DNA of 64,000 nucleotides from Clostridium manihotivorum (GTDB taxonomy: Bacteria; Bacillota; Clostridia; Clostridiales; Clostridiaceae). The translations under genes and the position numbers were made by a program. The notes below the pieces were generated by a model. The model worked only from the letters and a program-made list of their open reading frames with translations, searched no databases and was not told the DNA's origin. The stretch lies in assembly GCF_004015185.1 (NCBI RefSeq), contig NZ_CP025746.1:4109776-4173775 (forward strand), given 5' to 3'. Positions 19,992-29,330 of the stretch are shown one piece after another. Each line of letters opens with the position of its first letter. Position 1 is the first letter of the stretch.

Positions 19992-20528
19992 GTGTCTAAT
20001 CTAGATTATTCTTTGGACAATATTACAGTAGAATGGATAAATGATATAAAGTACATGAGCCCATCTCCGCATCCTAACCATGGCATTGTATATAGTGAGC
20101 TTTTTAATAGTTTCTATAACTACTTAAAAGGTAAAAACTTCAAGGTGTTTCCCCATAAGACTGATCTATGCCTATCAGATCCTAATGAACCAATTAAAAT
20201 TAATGATTTAAAAAAGCCTATTGTTCCAGATTTGTTTGTAGTATGCGACAAAAAATTTGAATTGGTAGGAAACAATATAGTTTCAATCCCAGATTATATA
20301 TGCGAAATAGTTAGTCCAAGTTCTATTAAAATGGATAATGAGATAAAAAGAGATTTGTACCTATCTAAAGGAGTTAAAGAATATTGGATAGTAAACTATT
20401 TAGATAATAGCATTAAGGTGTATTTTGACAATAAAGAAACCACTTTTTCCTTTGATGATAATGTTAAAGTAAATATATTTGATGATTTAACTATATGCTT
20501 AAAAGATATAGAGTTATTTGAAATATAA
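19992..20528 (+). CDS. Uma2-family PD-(D/E)XK nuclease-like protein
   Basis: A 178-residue Uma2 (DUF820) protein. The family core is clear: PDLFVVCD with the metal-binding Asp (residues about 78-85), the E-containing strand DYICEIVSPSS, and the following KRDLYLSKGVKEYWIVN. Uma2 proteins have a restriction-endonuclease fold, but the role of most members is unknown. The start is a GTG at 19992 directly after GGGAGGG at 19979-19984; no ATG fits. A short hairpin (ACCTAG/CTAGGT, about 20536-20553) lies 7 bases beyond the stop. The gene is enclosed by two direct-repeat copies, so it may have been moved as a unit. Confidence 0.88.
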   Translation: MSNLDYSLDNITVEWINDIKYMSPSPHPNHGIVYSELFNSFYNYLKGKNFKVFPHKTDLCLSDPNEPIKINDLKKPIVPDLFVVCDKKFELVGNNIVSIPDYICEIVSPSSIKMDNEIKRDLYLSKGVKEYWIVNYLDNSIKVYFDNKETTFSFDDNVKVNIFDDLTICLKDIELFEI

Positions 20529-21078
20529 CAATAATGGACCTAGCCAGCCTAGGTTCTTATTAGGATACTATTCACTTGTATATCCTTTTCAACACTTGTA
20601 TTTATTTCTTAATTTAAGTATTGATATGACCTTTATTCGAGATATAAGTAGAGTATATCTTAGCCCAATACGCCCCACCTTTACATAAGACTTTTATCAT
20701 TGCAATTATAAAACAAATAGCCACCCACATTTTTTTAATACATTCCTATATAGTAGTATAAATTAGTATTGCCCTCCATTAAAGGACTATTTTAGCCTAA
20801 AACTTTCTTATATAACAAGCATGTCATCAGAAAAAAATTACTGAAAAAAACCTTAACCAGTGAGCTTTTTTGTAGAAAAAAGCTTTATATTATTCTAAAC
20901 AGTAAAAAAATAAAAGCTATAAAGAATCATTTCCTTAAAGCTTTTAATATTGAACAACTAAATATTATATATTAACATCTTGGTAAGAACCAAAATATCT
21001 TAGGATTTAACTTCTTAATTTTAGGCTATGTTCAACACAGTGCTTTGACAGTGACTATTTTAAACATTAATCTAGCAG
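20529..21078. other. Intergenic region with second copy of the 74-base repeat
   Basis: It contains the probable terminator of the Uma2 gene just after 20530, the second repeat copy at 20720-20793 (three or four differences from the first), and an AAAGCT...AGCTTTT stem near 20908-20945 that may end transcripts. No ORF is supported. Confidence 0.55.
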
Positions 21079-21972
21079 CTAAATCTTTTGTCTCCAAATA
21101 GTTGATGTTTTAAATGGACGTAATCCGATGCTGTAGTAGAACTGCTGTGATGATCCTACTATGGCCTTCTTCGCTCCTAATTTTCCTACACGACTAATGC
21201 CTTCTAGCACTGCTGCTCTTCCTAGTCCAATCCTTCTATATTTAGGGTCCGTAGCTACAGGTTCTATTACTGCATAACCAGCTTTAGGATCATACCACAT
21301 TCCACAATAAGCAGCAAAATTACCATCTGGAGCAACAACTGCTACCTTTAGCTTCAAGTCCACATTTGGACGAATCATCTCTTCCATTACTAACTGTCTA
21401 TTTTTCTCTGAAAACTCAAATTCTCCTTCACCGTCAAGCTCATGATTAAACCCCTTCCAAAGAACCCGTAAGTATTGGTAAGGATCATAATTATCTTTCA
21501 TATCAGTTATATAAAATCCCTCAGGCAACTGGTATGAAGTTTCTGTTTTATCAAGATAAAAAATCGCATCATTTTCTTTTTCCGGTGTGGCACAAAATCC
21601 TAGCTCCGCAGCAATGTCTTGAAAGCTCAAATCATCATCTGAAATCACAACTCCAAAATTTCCGTCTTTACAAAGATTCTCTTTTGCATAGGTTAGCATT
21701 TCTTTTTTCAGGTAACCATATTCAGCTAAGGTTAAACAAAATCCCTTGCCTAATTGACAATCAAAGGTTGCCAGTCCAACAATTTCACCTTGATCTTCCC
21801 ATACTCCTATTTTACCTACAGCGGATCTGTCTAGATAGCCGTGGGTTATCATCCAGTCCCATCTTGTATAAGTAAATTCTGCATACCCTAATTTTATAAA
21901 AAACGCTCTAACCTTATGATAGTCCTCTGTAATACCTGGTTTATCGGTATAATTTCTAAATATTATGCTCAT
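21079..21972 (-). CDS. GNAT-family acetyltransferase, two-domain
   Basis: A 297-residue protein with two GNAT-like halves. The C-terminal half carries the acetyl-CoA loop VATDPKYRRIGLGRAAVLEG (about residues 238-257), the R-x-x-G-x-G/A signature. The N-terminal half (VGLATFDCQLG...) has the fold pattern but no clear loop, so it is probably an inactive copy. It transfers an acetyl group to an unknown small molecule or protein. ATG 21972 has GGGGGGATAG upstream. It is a single-gene unit; the C-terminal half is closest in style to Bacillus GNATs of unknown target. Confidence 0.87.
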   Translation of the reverse strand: MSIIFRNYTDKPGITEDYHKVRAFFIKLGYAEFTYTRWDWMITHGYLDRSAVGKIGVWEDQGEIVGLATFDCQLGKGFCLTLAEYGYLKKEMLTYAKENLCKDGNFGVVISDDDLSFQDIAAELGFCATPEKENDAIFYLDKTETSYQLPEGFYITDMKDNYDPYQYLRVLWKGFNHELDGEGEFEFSEKNRQLVMEEMIRPNVDLKLKVAVVAPDGNFAAYCGMWYDPKAGYAVIEPVATDPKYRRIGLGRAAVLEGISRVGKLGAKKAIVGSSQQFYYSIGLRPFKTSTIWRQKI

Positions 21973-22253
21973 ATCTATCCCCCCTTGACACCATTATATA
22001 TTTATACAACTATACTGTATATTCCCAGTTCATACAGAATCATTCTTTACATTGTAGGTGTTTATAAATATGTCTAGAGTGATTTGGTAAAGCTTTAATA
22101 TATATGTTATAAGAGTATTGATAGAATAATCCCCCATATGATTACATTTAGCTCAGTATATGGTATAATCTAACAAACGAATATCTTATGAAAATGCTTA
22201 ATTTAGCCAATGAGTTTTGGGTATATTGATTAGGAAAATAGGAGGTTTTAACT

Positions 22254-22445
22254 GTGAAAAAAATCAATAAAATATGGCAACCAATCTTTTATTATATTTG
22301 CACCATCTGTATGCTCGTAATTGCTATATTCAACTATAATAAGCTAAAAGACCAGGCAAACTTAGTTCTTCAACTTCTTTTAGTTATAATATTTATAGTA
22401 AACAGTATCGTAGCCACTGTTAGATATAAAAAAAGTTTAAAATAA
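22254..22445 (+). CDS. Small two-segment membrane protein
   Basis: A 63-residue protein starting at GTG 22254, 7 bases after AATAGGAGG. It has two hydrophobic segments, FYYICTICMLVIAIF (about residues 12-27) and LQLLLVIIFIVNSIVATV (about residues 39-56), with Lys-rich ends (MKKINK and RYKKSLK). I do not recognise a family. The ribosome-binding site and hydrophobic pattern make it a real gene in my view. It stands alone. Confidence 0.65.
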   Translation: MKKINKIWQPIFYYICTICMLVIAIFNYNKLKDQANLVLQLLLVIIFIVNSIVATVRYKKSLK

Positions 22446-22825
22446 TTGTGTCTCCTACTATTTCAAGTTTTTTGATCTACATATTAATTTTAAATAAAAA
22501 ATAAATTTCCTACTCTACACTTCTTTACATTAAGAATCCTATACTGTGTCAATATCTGTTAAAACTATTGGTACTACAGCGCCAGCTTTATTTATATTAT
22601 AATTTTCTTTAATGTCATAAATACATTCCAATACTAAAGACTAGTGTAATATTTACCACAAATTCTGAATATGTATTATAAAAATAGTTTATGTTTTGAA
22701 ATTAAGTGGTTATGAAGAAATCATATTAATTCTTTGCGCAAGCTCATCTAAGCATTGGATGACTGACCACTTAATTTCAACATAGTACTTTGATATATAC
22801 TAAAAATAATATAGTAGGTGATTTA
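22446..22825. repeat. Intergenic region with an 85-base inverted-repeat element
   Basis: TTGAAATTAAGTGGT at 22696-22710 is the perfect inverse of ACCACTTAATTTCAA at 22766-22780, with 55 bases between. The size and structure suggest a small non-coding mobile element (MITE-like) or a regulatory hairpin for the gene that starts at 22826. The rest of the gap has nothing I recognise. Confidence 0.55.
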
Positions 22826-23272
22826 ATGTTTCAAACTCTTTTAATTTTTGGTCTCTTCTATCTTTTATTCACTGGAGTAATCTCAATAGTCTTGTATATT
22901 ATTTTAGCCTATTCTTTATACAAAATGGCAGTAAGACAAGGCTTAGAAAACTCTTGGATTGCATGGATTCCTATAGCTCAGCTATACATCCTTGGTAAGT
23001 TAATTAGAACTGTACAGGTCTTTGATTGGGAGATTCCAAGCGCAGAAGTTATTCTTCCTGTAGCAGGTATTATAGTATTAATCTTTAATCATGTACATTT
23101 CTTAGGTGGCCTACTTTCCTTGGCTAATTATATTCTTGTATTGTTTGCATTAAATAAGCTTTACAAGCTATATAGACCAGAGAAGGCTACGCTTTACACA
23201 GTTCTAAGCATATTTGGTGTTACTGTACCTTTCATATTACTGTCTCTAAAAGACTATGACCAAATATCATAA
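22826..23272 (+). CDS. Multi-pass membrane protein, DUF5684-like
   Basis: A 148-residue membrane protein. I choose ATG 22826 (MFQTLLIFGLFYLLFTG) because TAGGTGA lies 6-7 bases upstream; an earlier ATG at 22790 adds a polar tail without a site. It has about four hydrophobic segments, and the loop RQGLENSWIAWIPIAQLYIL, with W-I-A-W-I-P and a conserved Gly-Lys after it, is typical of DUF5684-like small membrane proteins of Clostridia. The function is unknown. A strong hairpin terminator follows at 23293-23327. Confidence 0.75.
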   Translation: MFQTLLIFGLFYLLFTGVISIVLYIILAYSLYKMAVRQGLENSWIAWIPIAQLYILGKLIRTVQVFDWEIPSAEVILPVAGIIVLIFNHVHFLGGLLSLANYILVLFALNKLYKLYRPEKATLYTVLSIFGVTVPFILLSLKDYDQIS

Positions 23273-23292
23273 CTTTGAGCTAATACAGTGAA

Positions 23293-23327
23293 AAATGGCT
23301 GTTGCATAAATCATGCAACAGCCATTT
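23293..23327. terminator. Bidirectional Rho-independent terminator
   Basis: A perfect 15-base stem, AAATGGCTGTTGCAT with ATGCAACAGCCATTT, has a 5-base loop. It lies between two convergent genes (stops at 23272 and 23364) and has A- and T-rich flanks on both sides, so it can serve both. Confidence 0.85.
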
Positions 23328-23363
23328 CTTATATTATATCCCATCTCATACTAGGTTATCTAA

Positions 23364-24941
23364 TCAGCAATAAACTTCTATTATTCTTTTTACACTATCT
23401 TTAGAAGCTACAGTAACCTCTTCAATATCACCTTTCTTGCTCTGCTCTTTTCTAAAATCAAATACTAGAAGATATCCTTCATTTAGGCTATATTGTTCTA
23501 AATATTCTCCTAATTGGGTTAATCCTTTACTATGATACTCTTCTCCACGCCATAATTTAAGCTCTATTATATACATTTTTTTATTATAGGTTAGAACTAT
23601 ATCAAAACGCTTTTCTTCACCGCCTTGAACTTCCTTAAAGGCAAAACCTGTTCCGTTTATTATAGGACTTATAAAAGCTAAGAATAATAATCTTCCATCT
23701 GCTTCTAAAAAAGTTTCTCTCTTTTCTGAACGCTCATGCTTCATAAATTCAGAGAATTTTATAAGAATTTTTCTTATATCTAAACTATTATCTTCTTTTA
23801 TATAGGCACTTCTTTGATTATAAACTCCTATTTTAATTGATGTTTCCACAAGTGAACTCATATAATTATAAATCCGTTGCTCGTATATCTTATTGTTAAT
23901 CTTTACTTTCCCATTTTCATTCTTAAAAATTCCGTAAATTATACCTAAATTTATTATAGGGTTGTCAGTTACATATGTTATATCGTCGTTATCCAATATG
24001 ATTCTTTTTACTAATTCCTTCAAATCCGCATTATTTTCAATATTTTTAATAAGACTATCAAAATTAGTATTACTTTCTCTTAAAATTTCTTTGACTGCTA
24101 AATCCATATATTCATTGTCCCAGGTTAGGTTATCTGATTCCATTATCTTCTCATCTATAATTTTACAAAGCTTACTTACTAAGAAAGGATAACCTGATGT
24201 ATAATAATATAATCTATCTGAAAAATACTCTTTATTAAGGCTAACTCCCTTAATATCTACGTAATCATCTAGCATAGTTTTTATTTCTTCTGAAGAAAAA
24301 CTCATATCCACATCAAAATCAGCCGCTATGTTCCAAGGACTATTATATTTATGTTCTTCATCTGACCTAATCTTTATCTTCAAAGTTTTTACATCATGTA
24401 CTCCAGCTAATATTACACTATGAAAAGTATAGTCTTTTCCAGTGTTCCTCAGCAAATACTTATTTCTAAGCATTCCTAAAAAGCTTAAAAACAGCTGATT
24501 ATTACTACTTTTATCTACTTCATCTATCATTAATATTATTTTTTTATTGGCTTTTTTAACTAGCTTAGTTATGAAAGTTGATATATCATCAAGATTTTCT
24601 GGATTTTCATTTTCCATAAAATCAGTAAACTTTTCATCGTTAAATTCTATAGCTCTCTTAACTATTTTTAGGAAGGCTTTAGAAAACTTCATTTCATCCT
24701 GAAATATCAAATCGCCTACGCCTTCAAAGCTAATTGATATAACAAGATAGTCTTGATCCTGGTTCAACCTATTTTCTAGCAAAAATAATGTAGTAGTTTT
24801 TCCATATTGCCTTGGTCTATTTATTATGAAATATTCCCCATCTTCAATAAATTCCATTATCTCATCAATTTTTTTCGAAGTATCTACCATATAATGCATC
24901 TTTGGTATACATGTACCAGTTACATTAAATTTTTTCTTCAT
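23364..24941 (-). CDS. AAA-ATPase-like protein with C-terminal PD-(D/E)XK nuclease domain
   Basis: A 525-residue protein. Residues about 20-260 are an AAA-like ATPase: Walker A NRPRQYGKTT at residues 41-50, Walker B KKIILMIDEVDKSS near 130-143. The last 110 residues carry the nuclease core RFDIVLTYNKKMYIIELKLWRG (D, then E-x-K). This architecture is common in Clostridia and Bacteroides and is thought to be linked to mobile DNA or defence; its substrate is not known. ATG 24941 has GGTGGTGGAGAG before it. The gene is alone between two convergent/terminated units. No missing catalytic residue is seen. Confidence 0.85.
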   Translation of the reverse strand: MKKKFNVTGTCIPKMHYMVDTSKKIDEIMEFIEDGEYFIINRPRQYGKTTTLFLLENRLNQDQDYLVISISFEGVGDLIFQDEMKFSKAFLKIVKRAIEFNDEKFTDFMENENPENLDDISTFITKLVKKANKKIILMIDEVDKSSNNQLFLSFLGMLRNKYLLRNTGKDYTFHSVILAGVHDVKTLKIKIRSDEEHKYNSPWNIAADFDVDMSFSSEEIKTMLDDYVDIKGVSLNKEYFSDRLYYYTSGYPFLVSKLCKIIDEKIMESDNLTWDNEYMDLAVKEILRESNTNFDSLIKNIENNADLKELVKRIILDNDDITYVTDNPIINLGIIYGIFKNENGKVKINNKIYEQRIYNYMSSLVETSIKIGVYNQRSAYIKEDNSLDIRKILIKFSEFMKHERSEKRETFLEADGRLLFLAFISPIINGTGFAFKEVQGGEEKRFDIVLTYNKKMYIIELKLWRGEEYHSKGLTQLGEYLEQYSLNEGYLLVFDFRKEQSKKGDIEEVTVASKDSVKRIIEVYC

Positions 24942-25165
24942 ACTCTCTCCACCACCTAATATTGTTATTTTACCATAGTTTAATATTATTTAAACAGATT
25001 GATTTTCATAATCTTTTATATATGCTGCAAAGGAACTGATAAACCAACAAATATTTTTGATAAATGAAAGTTATCTTTTTAACTGTATATTCTAATAAAC
25101 TATTCTACCCATTTATTATACTTATCTCAGGATTTTAACTTTCAAGAGGATTCCTAAAGAATTAA

Positions 25166-25205
25166 AAATGAGCCTAACCATATTCTAAGTTAAGCTCATT
25201 TTTTT
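25166..25205. terminator. Terminator beyond the mechanosensitive-channel operon
   Basis: AAATGAGCCTAAC and GTTAAGCTCATTTTTTT form an almost perfect stem with T runs on both strands. It lies 85 bases after the stop of the gene at 25290. The surrounding gap 24942-25289 otherwise holds nothing I recognise. Confidence 0.75.
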
Positions 25206-25289
25206 ATTTTGCTAAAAAACTCTTGCTATTGCTAAGTTTTGCTAGCAAAAAATTATATATTTCCTAGATAGTAAAAGATAATCCTATCT

Positions 25290-26153
25290 TTACATAAGCT
25301 CTATCTGAGGAAGAATAATATTAACATCCTTCTTTGTAAACTGCTTTGCTATTTCAACCGTAAGACTGACTACTGATTTTTTTCTGTCCTTACCTTTACA
25401 TCTTCCGGAAAATCTTAAGTGCATCTTGCCATCTATAAATTTTTCAATGCCTTGAAACTCAGGTTTCTCTACAAAGGAAGGATATTTTTCCTCTGAGTTT
25501 TCAAGAACTGCCTTTATAATCTCTTCAATTTCCTTAAAAGGAACCTTTACCGACACCTTTGCATCTATGTTAATGGTGCTAAGGTTATAAGCTGAATTAT
25601 TGAAGTTAACAAAGTCCTTGCTCTTAATCTTTTTCCTGTTTTCATCTCCATCTTCCAAAGTTACATAAAATAAGTTTTTATCGACTACAAGACCTGCATA
25701 TTTCTTAATAACGATGAAATCAAAAGGATGTATTAGATCCTCTACTGCAAGAAATACTCCAGCTAGTAGATTAGCTATAAGCTTCTTACTTCCTATACCT
25801 ATAATTAAGGCAGCTACCGAACTGATTGACTTTAGAGCTTTCGGATTAACGCCCATTGCTACCAGTGAATTAAAGGTCATGTTAAAAAACAGAATGCAGA
25901 CGATGACAGATCCTACAAACTCCGTTATCATTTTATTTGTGCCAAAATTCATTATAAGAATCTGCACTACCTTAGTTACAACAATGGTGAAAATAAAAGC
26001 AAAGAGTAGTTCTGATGTAATCTTAAATGCCTTTACATTTACTGCATCCATTCCAAATTTCTTTTGGAATAAAGCCATAGAGACAAGTGCTCCTATTAGA
26101 CAAAGGATTACCACTGCCACTAGCAGCTGCTTACCTTTTTTCTTGGCAGCCAT
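25290..26153 (-). CDS. MscS-like membrane protein (second of a pair)
   Basis: A 287-residue protein with a Lys-rich N-terminus, four to five hydrophobic segments, and an MscS-type core: the pore-helix-like NPKALKSISSVAALIIGIGSK followed by LIANLLAGVFLAVEDLIHPF, which lines up with the QSIIEDVIAGLFLVFE motif of its neighbour. The C-terminal cytoplasmic part is shorter and diverged. MscS channels release solutes under osmotic downshift. I choose ATG 26153, 10 bases after AAGGAG; the GTG at 26162 is too close to that site. It follows the first MscS gene by 26 bases and may form a heteromeric channel with it; that is inference. Confidence 0.75.
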   Translation of the reverse strand: MAAKKKGKQLLVAVVILCLIGALVSMALFQKKFGMDAVNVKAFKITSELLFAFIFTIVVTKVVQILIMNFGTNKMITEFVGSVIVCILFFNMTFNSLVAMGVNPKALKSISSVAALIIGIGSKKLIANLLAGVFLAVEDLIHPFDFIVIKKYAGLVVDKNLFYVTLEDGDENRKKIKSKDFVNFNNSAYNLSTINIDAKVSVKVPFKEIEEIIKAVLENSEEKYPSFVEKPEFQGIEKFIDGKMHLRFSGRCKGKDRKKSVVSLTVEIAKQFTKKDVNIILPQIELM

Positions 26154-26179
26154 TTTTCTCACACTCCTTGTACATTATC

Positions 26180-27235
26180 TTAATGTATATCATTCTCTAT
26201 ATGCTTTGACATTTCCTTATGCTTAAGCATAAACTCTCTTGCCTTAGCTTTATCTTCTGAAGTTGCCTTTGAGAATACAGTGTTGTCATTTACAACTATG
26301 TGTGGGTAAGGCATGTCAATGTTGTATTCATCAAATAGAAGCTTTATTTCACGGTTTAGTTCTCTTCTTATCTGGAACTTGTCTTTTTCGTGGCAGTTTG
26401 CAATAATCTTAAGACTTACACCGTTAGTATTTAATGCACCAACACCTTTGTAAAATGGTCCTTCAACAATTCCTGTTATTCTTGAACCAATCTCCTCAAG
26501 CTTTTCAGCAAGAACAGCCTCAACTCTTTCAAGAGATTCGCCGTATTCAATCTCTACCTCACATACTGCTAGAGAAAGGTGATTTGTCATATTAATTATA
26601 TCTGTTATTTTAGAGTTATTTATAACCTTAGTATCTCCACCGATATCCACTATTTTAGTAGTACGAATACCAACTTCCTTGATGGTACCTCTAAAGCCAT
26701 TTGCTATTACTACATCTCCAACCACGAAGGTTTTCTCAAAAACAAGGAACAGCCCTGCAATAACATCTTCAATTATTGATTGTGCTCCAAGTCCCACAGC
26801 TAATCCAAGTATACCAGCGCTGGCAAGTAAAGTAGTTGTATCAACACCTACAGCTCCTAAGAATAAGAATATTATAGCGATGCCACAACCATACTTTATA
26901 AAGCTATCTAAAAGATTTATTACGGTTTTACCTTTGTTTAATATACTTAACATCTTATTTAAAACATATCTTGCTATCTTACTTAAGAAATACACTAATA
27001 TTATGTAAGTTATAGACTTTAAAATATTAGGAAGCTTATCCATTAAGTTGCCTTTAACATTAAAAACTGAACCTATGTTTTGTGTAAATATATTGTCTGG
27101 TCCAAATAGCTTTTCTGCAAATACTCCTACAAGAATGAAAGCTATAATGGACATATAAAGTAAAACATTGATAATAATTGCGGTTATTTCAGCCTTGCTC
27201 TTTTTCTTCTTTTCATTTTTTATGTTTTCACTCAT
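26180..27235 (-). CDS. MscS-family mechanosensitive ion channel
   Basis: A 351-residue MscS protein. Hydrophobic segments lie at about residues 15-40, 70-90 and 110-130, then the pore helix TTTLLASAGILGLAVGLGAQ and SIIEDVIAGLFLVFEKTFVVGD, followed by the beta domain with GTIKEVGIRTTKIVDIGGD and NNSKITDIINMT. These are the family's best conserved motifs. It opens under membrane tension. GAGGTGACTTGA precedes ATG 27235. It is third in a four-gene unit with a beta-rich membrane-anchored protein upstream and a second MscS-like protein downstream. Confidence 0.92.
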   Translation of the reverse strand: MSENIKNEKKKKSKAEITAIIINVLLYMSIIAFILVGVFAEKLFGPDNIFTQNIGSVFNVKGNLMDKLPNILKSITYIILVYFLSKIARYVLNKMLSILNKGKTVINLLDSFIKYGCGIAIIFLFLGAVGVDTTTLLASAGILGLAVGLGAQSIIEDVIAGLFLVFEKTFVVGDVVIANGFRGTIKEVGIRTTKIVDIGGDTKVINNSKITDIINMTNHLSLAVCEVEIEYGESLERVEAVLAEKLEEIGSRITGIVEGPFYKGVGALNTNGVSLKIIANCHEKDKFQIRRELNREIKLLFDEYNIDMPYPHIVVNDNTVFSKATSEDKAKAREFMLKHKEMSKHIENDIH

Positions 27236-27245
27236 TCAAGTCACC

Positions 27246-28109
27246 TCAATTTTTTATGATTGCACTGTAAACAGTTTTTTGATTAATATTTTTATTACGA
27301 TCGCTTGGCATAGAAGAATTGGCTATTAGTTCCACAGTATACTGTGGTTTTGGATAACGTTCTAAACTTAAAGCCGTGTTCTTTTTAATGTCAGCTATTA
27401 TAATCTCACCTTCCACTTTTCCATTGTCCTTAAGGATAAGCTTATACCCTGAATAGTACGAATAGATATCTGAAACTTCAAACCTAATGTATAGATTCTT
27501 ATCAGAACTATTTCGTTCTGTTATAATTCCTGACACCTTAGGTTCATACTCTTTTTCAGTCTTTGCGGTTCTAAAGCTCTTAGTTAAGAAAGTACGCTTT
27601 ACACCATCTGCAGCCTTAATTGAAAAAGTATACTTTTTATCAGGCTTAAGATTCTTTACCATATCAGTAACCATGCCTGTATCCACTTGCTTTTCATAGT
27701 TTTCACTATCACTACTAACACTAATTACAAGGTTCTTTCCTGTTTCATTGTTGATATCTGCGGAATATTCAACATAGTTGCTTCCAATATCAAAGGAAGA
27801 TATATTGACCACAGGTTTATCACTAAAGGCAACTGCCACTGCCACCACTGCGGTGACAGCAACGGATGCAAATACTCCAGTGAAGGACTGAATATTTTCC
27901 CTTAAGGAGCCTTTTTCCCTGCTTTCCCTATGTTCTTCATCGCCATTATGTATATCATGTCTTTCATTTCTAGTTTCATGATGGCTATGGGTCTCATCTA
28001 CCCCTGCAGCGTTATGCTCTGACACCACTGCATAGGCTTCATCATGTATCACACGATCATTATCTAAAATACTTTCCTTCTCTTCACCTCTAACAATAAA
28101 ATCATCCAT
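27246..28109 (-). CDS. Membrane-anchored protein with fibronectin type III-like repeats
   Basis: A 287-residue protein. The first 75 residues are acidic and His-rich (NERHDIHNGDEEHRESREK), probably cytoplasmic. One hydrophobic segment, FTGVFASVAVTAVVAVAVAF (about residues 76-95), is followed by a beta-rich outside part with two fibronectin III-like units (VKNLKPDKKYTFSIKAADG is the classic end of such a domain). Its ATG overlaps the TAA of the gene before it by one base, so they are coupled. Its place before an MscS channel suggests an accessory role at the membrane. I do not recognise a named family. Confidence 0.7.
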   Translation of the reverse strand: MDDFIVRGEEKESILDNDRVIHDEAYAVVSEHNAAGVDETHSHHETRNERHDIHNGDEEHRESREKGSLRENIQSFTGVFASVAVTAVVAVAVAFSDKPVVNISSFDIGSNYVEYSADINNETGKNLVISVSSDSENYEKQVDTGMVTDMVKNLKPDKKYTFSIKAADGVKRTFLTKSFRTAKTEKEYEPKVSGIITERNSSDKNLYIRFEVSDIYSYYSGYKLILKDNGKVEGEIIIADIKKNTALSLERYPKPQYTVELIANSSMPSDRNKNINQKTVYSAIIKN

Positions 28110-28786
28110 TAACTCTCACCACCCTTTTTGGCAGAATTTTTTATTTTGTTTTTTGTATAGAACAATGCAATAAGTAGACCTAAAGGTATAAATACAAATA
28201 GCCAACTTGCCATTGGTGCATAGTGCTTGTCAAAGGCAACTGCAAAGGTAGAAAACTTTTTCGAATGGATGATAATTTCGTCTCCATTAAGCTCAAAATA
28301 CTCACCATTTACTGGCTTCTTAGAAAGTACCTGCATCTTCCCATTATGTTCTCTTACAATCTGATAATTGTTCTTATTCTTGCTGCTATCAGAAAGTTTA
28401 ATCTTAACTGTTATTGGTTCATTGGTTTCACTAATATATCCCTTTGATACCTTACCAGAATTATCGTACACAAGCTTTTCTATTTCTACATTGTAAACTT
28501 CACCAGACACCTTTCCTAAAGAACTGATATAATTCTGTACTTCCTTAATTTTTTCAGGTGCCATATTCTGTTTATCCTTAGCATCAACATTTACCTCAAC
28601 CTTGCCCCCATTTCTAAGGGTTTTCTGCTCTGTAACTGTTAAGTAATTTCCTTTTGTAAAGTCAAATATTTTATCAAGCTTGTCAAAGGAGATTCCCTTG
28701 GAGCTATTTTCCTTTGATGTAGCTACGGAAACCGCGCTGGATGGGAAGGTAAGAATAAGATTCATAAGATCCTTATCTTCAACCAC
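28109..28786 (-). pseudogene. C-terminally anchored surface protein, N-terminus apparently missing
   Basis: The 225-codon frame starts with a GTG at 28786 that has no ribosome-binding site. The same frame stays open upstream for at least 30 more codons (FNVKANITTKKLTIFIYN... by translation) through a terminator hairpin, with no usable start. The part present reads as the end of an extracellular protein: beta-rich region, then a C-terminal membrane anchor (SWLFVFIPLGLLIALFY) and KNKIKNSAKKGG. It has no signal peptide. I therefore think it is the tail of a longer gene that lost its head, still coupled to the next gene by a one-base overlap. It could instead be translated from the GTG. Confidence 0.5.
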
Positions 28787-28861
28787 AATATTCTTAACTA
28801 CATTATAAATGAAAATCGTTAGTTTTTTAGTGGTTATATTAGCTTTGACATTAAAGCATAA

Positions 28862-28893
28862 AAAATGGAACTCCTTTTTAAGAGTTCCATTTT
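28862..28893. terminator. Terminator after the CutA-like gene
   Basis: GGAACTC and GAGTTCC (28867-28873 and 28882-28888) flanked by AAAA and TTTT form a hairpin that ends the gene at 28929-29261. It sits upstream of the truncated surface-protein gene. Confidence 0.75.
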
Positions 28894-28928
28894 CTATACT
28901 TTAAGAAAACTGCGAAGAACTTGTCTGC

Positions 28929-29261
28929 TTATTCAAATAATTCATTTACAATTGGGATAATATTTATTAATGGTTCTTCATAAGGATGAATTTCTCTGAT
29001 AATATTATTTGCAGCCTTGGCATATTCTCTCTTACATCTTATCTCCATCTTACATTCTGTACCTTCACATATCTCACCCACTTGGCCATTGAATGGATTA
29101 GAACCTTCTAAAGGCCTCCAATAACCTCTAACATTGGTTATTGAAATAACATTATCATAATTTCCAAACTTACATGCATTAATCTTATTAAGTGCATCCC
29201 GTAATTCTATTACATATTCTTCTGGAACATATATTTCGATTTTTACTTGTTTAAACTCCAT
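28929..29261 (-). CDS. CutA-like / YqfO-type small domain protein
   Basis: A 110-residue protein ending in HPYEEPLINIIPIVNELFE. The HPYEEP signature is that of the CutA-like (PII-like fold) domain found inside Nif3/YqfO proteins, here as a stand-alone protein. Such domains trimerise and are thought to bind metals or small ligands. Two Cys residues near the middle (GEICEGTECKMEIRCKRE) could bind metal. ATG 29261 has GAGGAAGG before it. Its exact function is not known. Confidence 0.75.
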   Translation of the reverse strand: MEFKQVKIEIYVPEEYVIELRDALNKINACKFGNYDNVISITNVRGYWRPLEGSNPFNGQVGEICEGTECKMEIRCKREYAKAANNIIREIHPYEEPLINIIPIVNELFE

Positions 29262-29330
29262 GCTATATCCTTCCTCTTCAAACTTATTTACTTTTCTTCA
29301 TAAATCTACTTTTAATAAGGTGTCATAAGG

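Noticed and set aside
26579..27008. Plus-strand ORFs over the MscS gene
   Set aside because: They are shadows of the MscS gene in another frame, without ribosome-binding sites.
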